Positions 4,860 through 6,565 of a DNA stretch of 6,565 nucleotides are shown one piece after another. The stretch spans positions 1-6,565 of the forward strand of contig JAEWVV010000250.1 of NCBI GenBank assembly GCA_023458995.1, given 5' to 3'. The position numbers and the translations under genes were made by a program. Numbering within the stretch: the first letter of the stretch is position 1; every line of letters begins with the position of its first letter. This DNA is from Bacillota bacterium (lineage in GTDB: Bacteria; Bacillota_I; Bacilli_A; Acholeplasmatales; Acholeplasmataceae). Under the pieces are notes generated by a model. It had not been told where the DNA came from, did not search any database, and saw only the letters and a program-made list of their open reading frames with translations.

Positions 4860-6053
4860 ATGAAAAATATTGTGCTTTACTTTAAAAGAAATTTCTACTT
4901 TATGATTTCTCTCATTTCTTTAGTTCTTACGATTTCATTTGCAATCGTTGTTTTTGCTGTACTTGATTTATCGAAAGATGTAGAAAGTACGTCTGTTGGA
5001 TTTATCTATCTAGGCTCATATGAAGAAAAACAATACACAAATATCTTAGCACCACGTATTACATCATGGCAAAAAACATCGGATTACGAAGTTAAATATC
5101 AAGAGTATTCATGGACAATCGATTTAGAACTCTTTGAGTTTGATTTGACCAGAACGATTAACAGTGTTGTATCCGATCAAAATAATAAAGCTTATTTTAT
5201 CTTAAGTGAAGAAAATGAAAATGAACTTTACTTAGATTTAACGGAACATATGTCTGATGATCTTGTTGAAGGTTTTTTGTTTGATGAATTTGTATTAGAT
5301 TTAACAAGTGACTTAGAACTTTTGAAAAATAGAAAGACCTATGATATTAAAAACTATCTGACAACTGAATTATCTCAATCAGTGATTGATACAGTTATTA
5401 TCGATGATATCCCTGAAGATTTGATTACAGAGTTTAATGAATTAAATATGAGTGAACTAGTTATTCCTGCAAACATGAGATTTCAGTTGCTTGAAGCCTT
5501 TAAATACATAACAGTTTCCAATGAATCGCTTTCAATCATTGCATCAGCACTTCAATACTTACTCGTTAAAACTCCAGTTGAAGGATTTATCTTTCAGCCC
5601 CATACCGATTTACCTGTTTGGGCAAATAAGGGGATGAATGTTAGAATTCTTAAAATTAACCAATATGATTTCTCATTCTTTAATCCACTAAAAGAAAACA
5701 TGGTTTTAGAGATTGAACAAAAAGATGCTGATTCAATTGAATTCACCTTAAAAGGCTATCCATTCCTTACAACCTATGAAAGAGAAGTTGTTCTTGGTCC
5801 GACGATTTACCGTCAAACAACATATATTGATAATCCTACATTAAATGCAGCAACTCCAGGTATTGTTGTAAGTGAAACAGATACAGAAACCATTTATACA
5901 CTAACAATTGTAGAAGGACTAGATGGATTTGTTACCTATTACAAACGTGTTGTAACACCTTTAGATGACGATCAAACATCAGTCACACTCTATTTTGAAC
6001 AAACCTTACCTGTAGATGAAACAAAAGAAGAGCATCGTGTAGAAAAGGAGTGA
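4860..6053 (+). CDS. Membrane-anchored extracellular protein, tentative VanW/G5-like, in pilus unit
   Basis: A 397-residue protein. A short basic cytoplasmic N-terminus is followed by one membrane segment (about residues 11-36, MISLISLVLTISFAIVVFAV), then a large extracellular part. Residues 75-105 (YQEYSWTIDLELFEFDLTRTI) recall the strand-rich modules preceding VanW domains. Residues 257-300 (...SFFNPLKENMVLEIEQKDAD...FTLKGYP) recall the end of VanW ('F.N....pl.l.i......i.i.lyG'). Residues 300-383 (from FLTTYEREVVLGPTIYR) look like a beta-rich G5-type tail. This is family-level resemblance by eye, and the central VanW signature is not clear. The C-terminus is acidic/charged. The GAGGTG site fixes the start. 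The stop is 4 bp before the pilus ATPase gene, so the two are co-transcribed, suggesting a role in anchoring the pilus to the cell wall or surface. The membrane anchor is certain; the function is unknown. Confidence 0.7.
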   Translation: MKNIVLYFKRNFYFMISLISLVLTISFAIVVFAVLDLSKDVESTSVGFIYLGSYEEKQYTNILAPRITSWQKTSDYEVKYQEYSWTIDLELFEFDLTRTINSVVSDQNNKAYFILSEENENELYLDLTEHMSDDLVEGFLFDEFVLDLTSDLELLKNRKTYDIKNYLTTELSQSVIDTVIIDDIPEDLITEFNELNMSELVIPANMRFQLLEAFKYITVSNESLSIIASALQYLLVKTPVEGFIFQPHTDLPVWANKGMNVRILKINQYDFSFFNPLKENMVLEIEQKDADSIEFTLKGYPFLTTYEREVVLGPTIYRQTTYIDNPTLNAATPGIVVSETDTETIYTLTIVEGLDGFVTYYKRVVTPLDDDQTSVTLYFEQTLPVDETKEEHRVEKE

Positions 6054-6057
6054 GCGT

Positions 6058-6565
6058 ATGGCATTAAGACGAATTGGTGATATTTTACTTGAAGCAAAAG
6101 TCATTACTCAAGCGCAACTCAAAGATGCATTAGAACATCAAGAAAAAAGTGAACGCCTTGGTGAAACATTAACAAGATTAGAATATGCAACTGAAATGCA
6201 GATTCTAAAAGCGCTAGAAGATTCGACTGGTGTTCAAAGAGTTTCTTTATCTAATTTTACGATTGATGAACAGACTTTATCGATGATCGATGAAGCTTTT
6301 TGTCGTCGACATACAATTATTCCGCTTCGTATTGAAGGAAGAAATATATTGTTTGCGACTTCTGATCCTTTAGATTTCATCGTCATTGAAGAACTTCGTA
6401 TTTTAACTGGGTATCGTCCTAAAGCTTTTTCTGCACCTAAAAATGAAATCATTTCACAAATCGAAAAATATTATGGATTTACAAGAACACTTGAAGCACT
6501 TGGTGCGAAACAATCCATCTCTAAAGAAGAAGAATTTGAAGAGGAACAAGAAGATGATACACCGA
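6058..6565 (+). CDS. pilB: PilB/GspE-type pilus assembly ATPase, N-terminal MshEN domain (truncated by window edge)
   Basis: The first 169 residues of a gene that continues past the window. MALRRIGDILLEAKVITQAQ and then RLGETLTRLEYATEMQIL (33-50) are the two tandem helical repeats of the MshEN (T2SSE_N) domain. A small alpha/beta part follows to about residue 140 (IPLRIEGRNILFATSDPLDFIVIEELRILTG is typical). An acidic linker (156-167, KEEEFEEEQEDD) leads toward the ATPase core, whose Walker motifs would lie outside. The enzyme is a cytoplasmic hexameric ATPase powering pilin polymerisation. MshEN domains of this family can bind c-di-GMP. Here the Gly usually found in each repeat is replaced (EAKVI, LEYAT) and the second repeat lacks the closing Gln, so binding is doubtful. 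GGAGTG overlaps the upstream stop codon. GspE or ComGA are alternative names. Confidence 0.88.
   Translation, partial: MALRRIGDILLEAKVITQAQLKDALEHQEKSERLGETLTRLEYATEMQILKALEDSTGVQRVSLSNFTIDEQTLSMIDEAFCRRHTIIPLRIEGRNILFATSDPLDFIVIEELRILTGYRPKAFSAPKNEIISQIEKYYGFTRTLEALGAKQSISKEEEFEEEQEDDTP

Noticed and set aside
6234..6452. Minus-strand 72-codon frame
   Set aside because: Antisense to the MshEN-coding region, which has clear family motifs.

Overview
The window is AT-rich and reads as a low-GC Gram-positive (Firmicutes) or Firmicutes-related chromosome. Shine-Dalgarno sites are strong (AAGGAGGG, AGGAGG), promoters are sigma-A-like with TATAAT boxes, and terminators are hairpins followed by T-runs. 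TGA is used as a stop (the 4860 gene ends in TGA) and Trp is encoded by TGG, so the Mycoplasma/Spiroplasma code does not apply. An Acholeplasma/Izemoplasma-like lineage is possible but cannot be shown from this sequence.

Left edge (1-660): two unrecognised minus-strand genes lie beside the 3' half of a tRNA-Arg(UCU) gene. The half-tRNA keeps its anticodon loop, T-arm and CCA, but no 5' half can pair with it. A normal terminator follows. This is the usual appearance of one end of an element integrated into a tRNA gene, with the element to the left and the ordinary chromosome to the right.

Second region (660-1660): a 132-bp MITE-like sequence with perfect 17-bp inverted ends comes first. It is followed by a good extended -10 promoter driving a 32-codon ORF and a small secreted or membrane-anchored protein of unknown function. 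After that comes about 190 bp with no confident gene and then a terminator serving the next gene.

Third region (1661-2535): a complete Cof-type HAD phosphatase with its own promoter and terminator.

Main region (2581-6565): two divergent transcription units of a type IV pilus or type II secretion-like system. The leftward unit encodes three prepilin-like proteins (149, 174 and 381 aa), tightly packed and in the order of GspI-GspJ-GspK (PilV-PilW-PilX). The third lacks the Glu at mature position 5, as GspK does, and carries a bactofilin-like repeat region. The rightward unit encodes a membrane-anchored extracellular protein with weak similarity to VanW/G5 proteins, then the N-terminal MshEN domain of a PilB/GspE assembly ATPase that runs off the window. 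Together they suggest an ATPase-driven pilus with a minor-pilin tip complex, one component of which may be an unusual repeat-bearing surface protein. The prepilin peptidase, platform protein and major pilin are not in the window.
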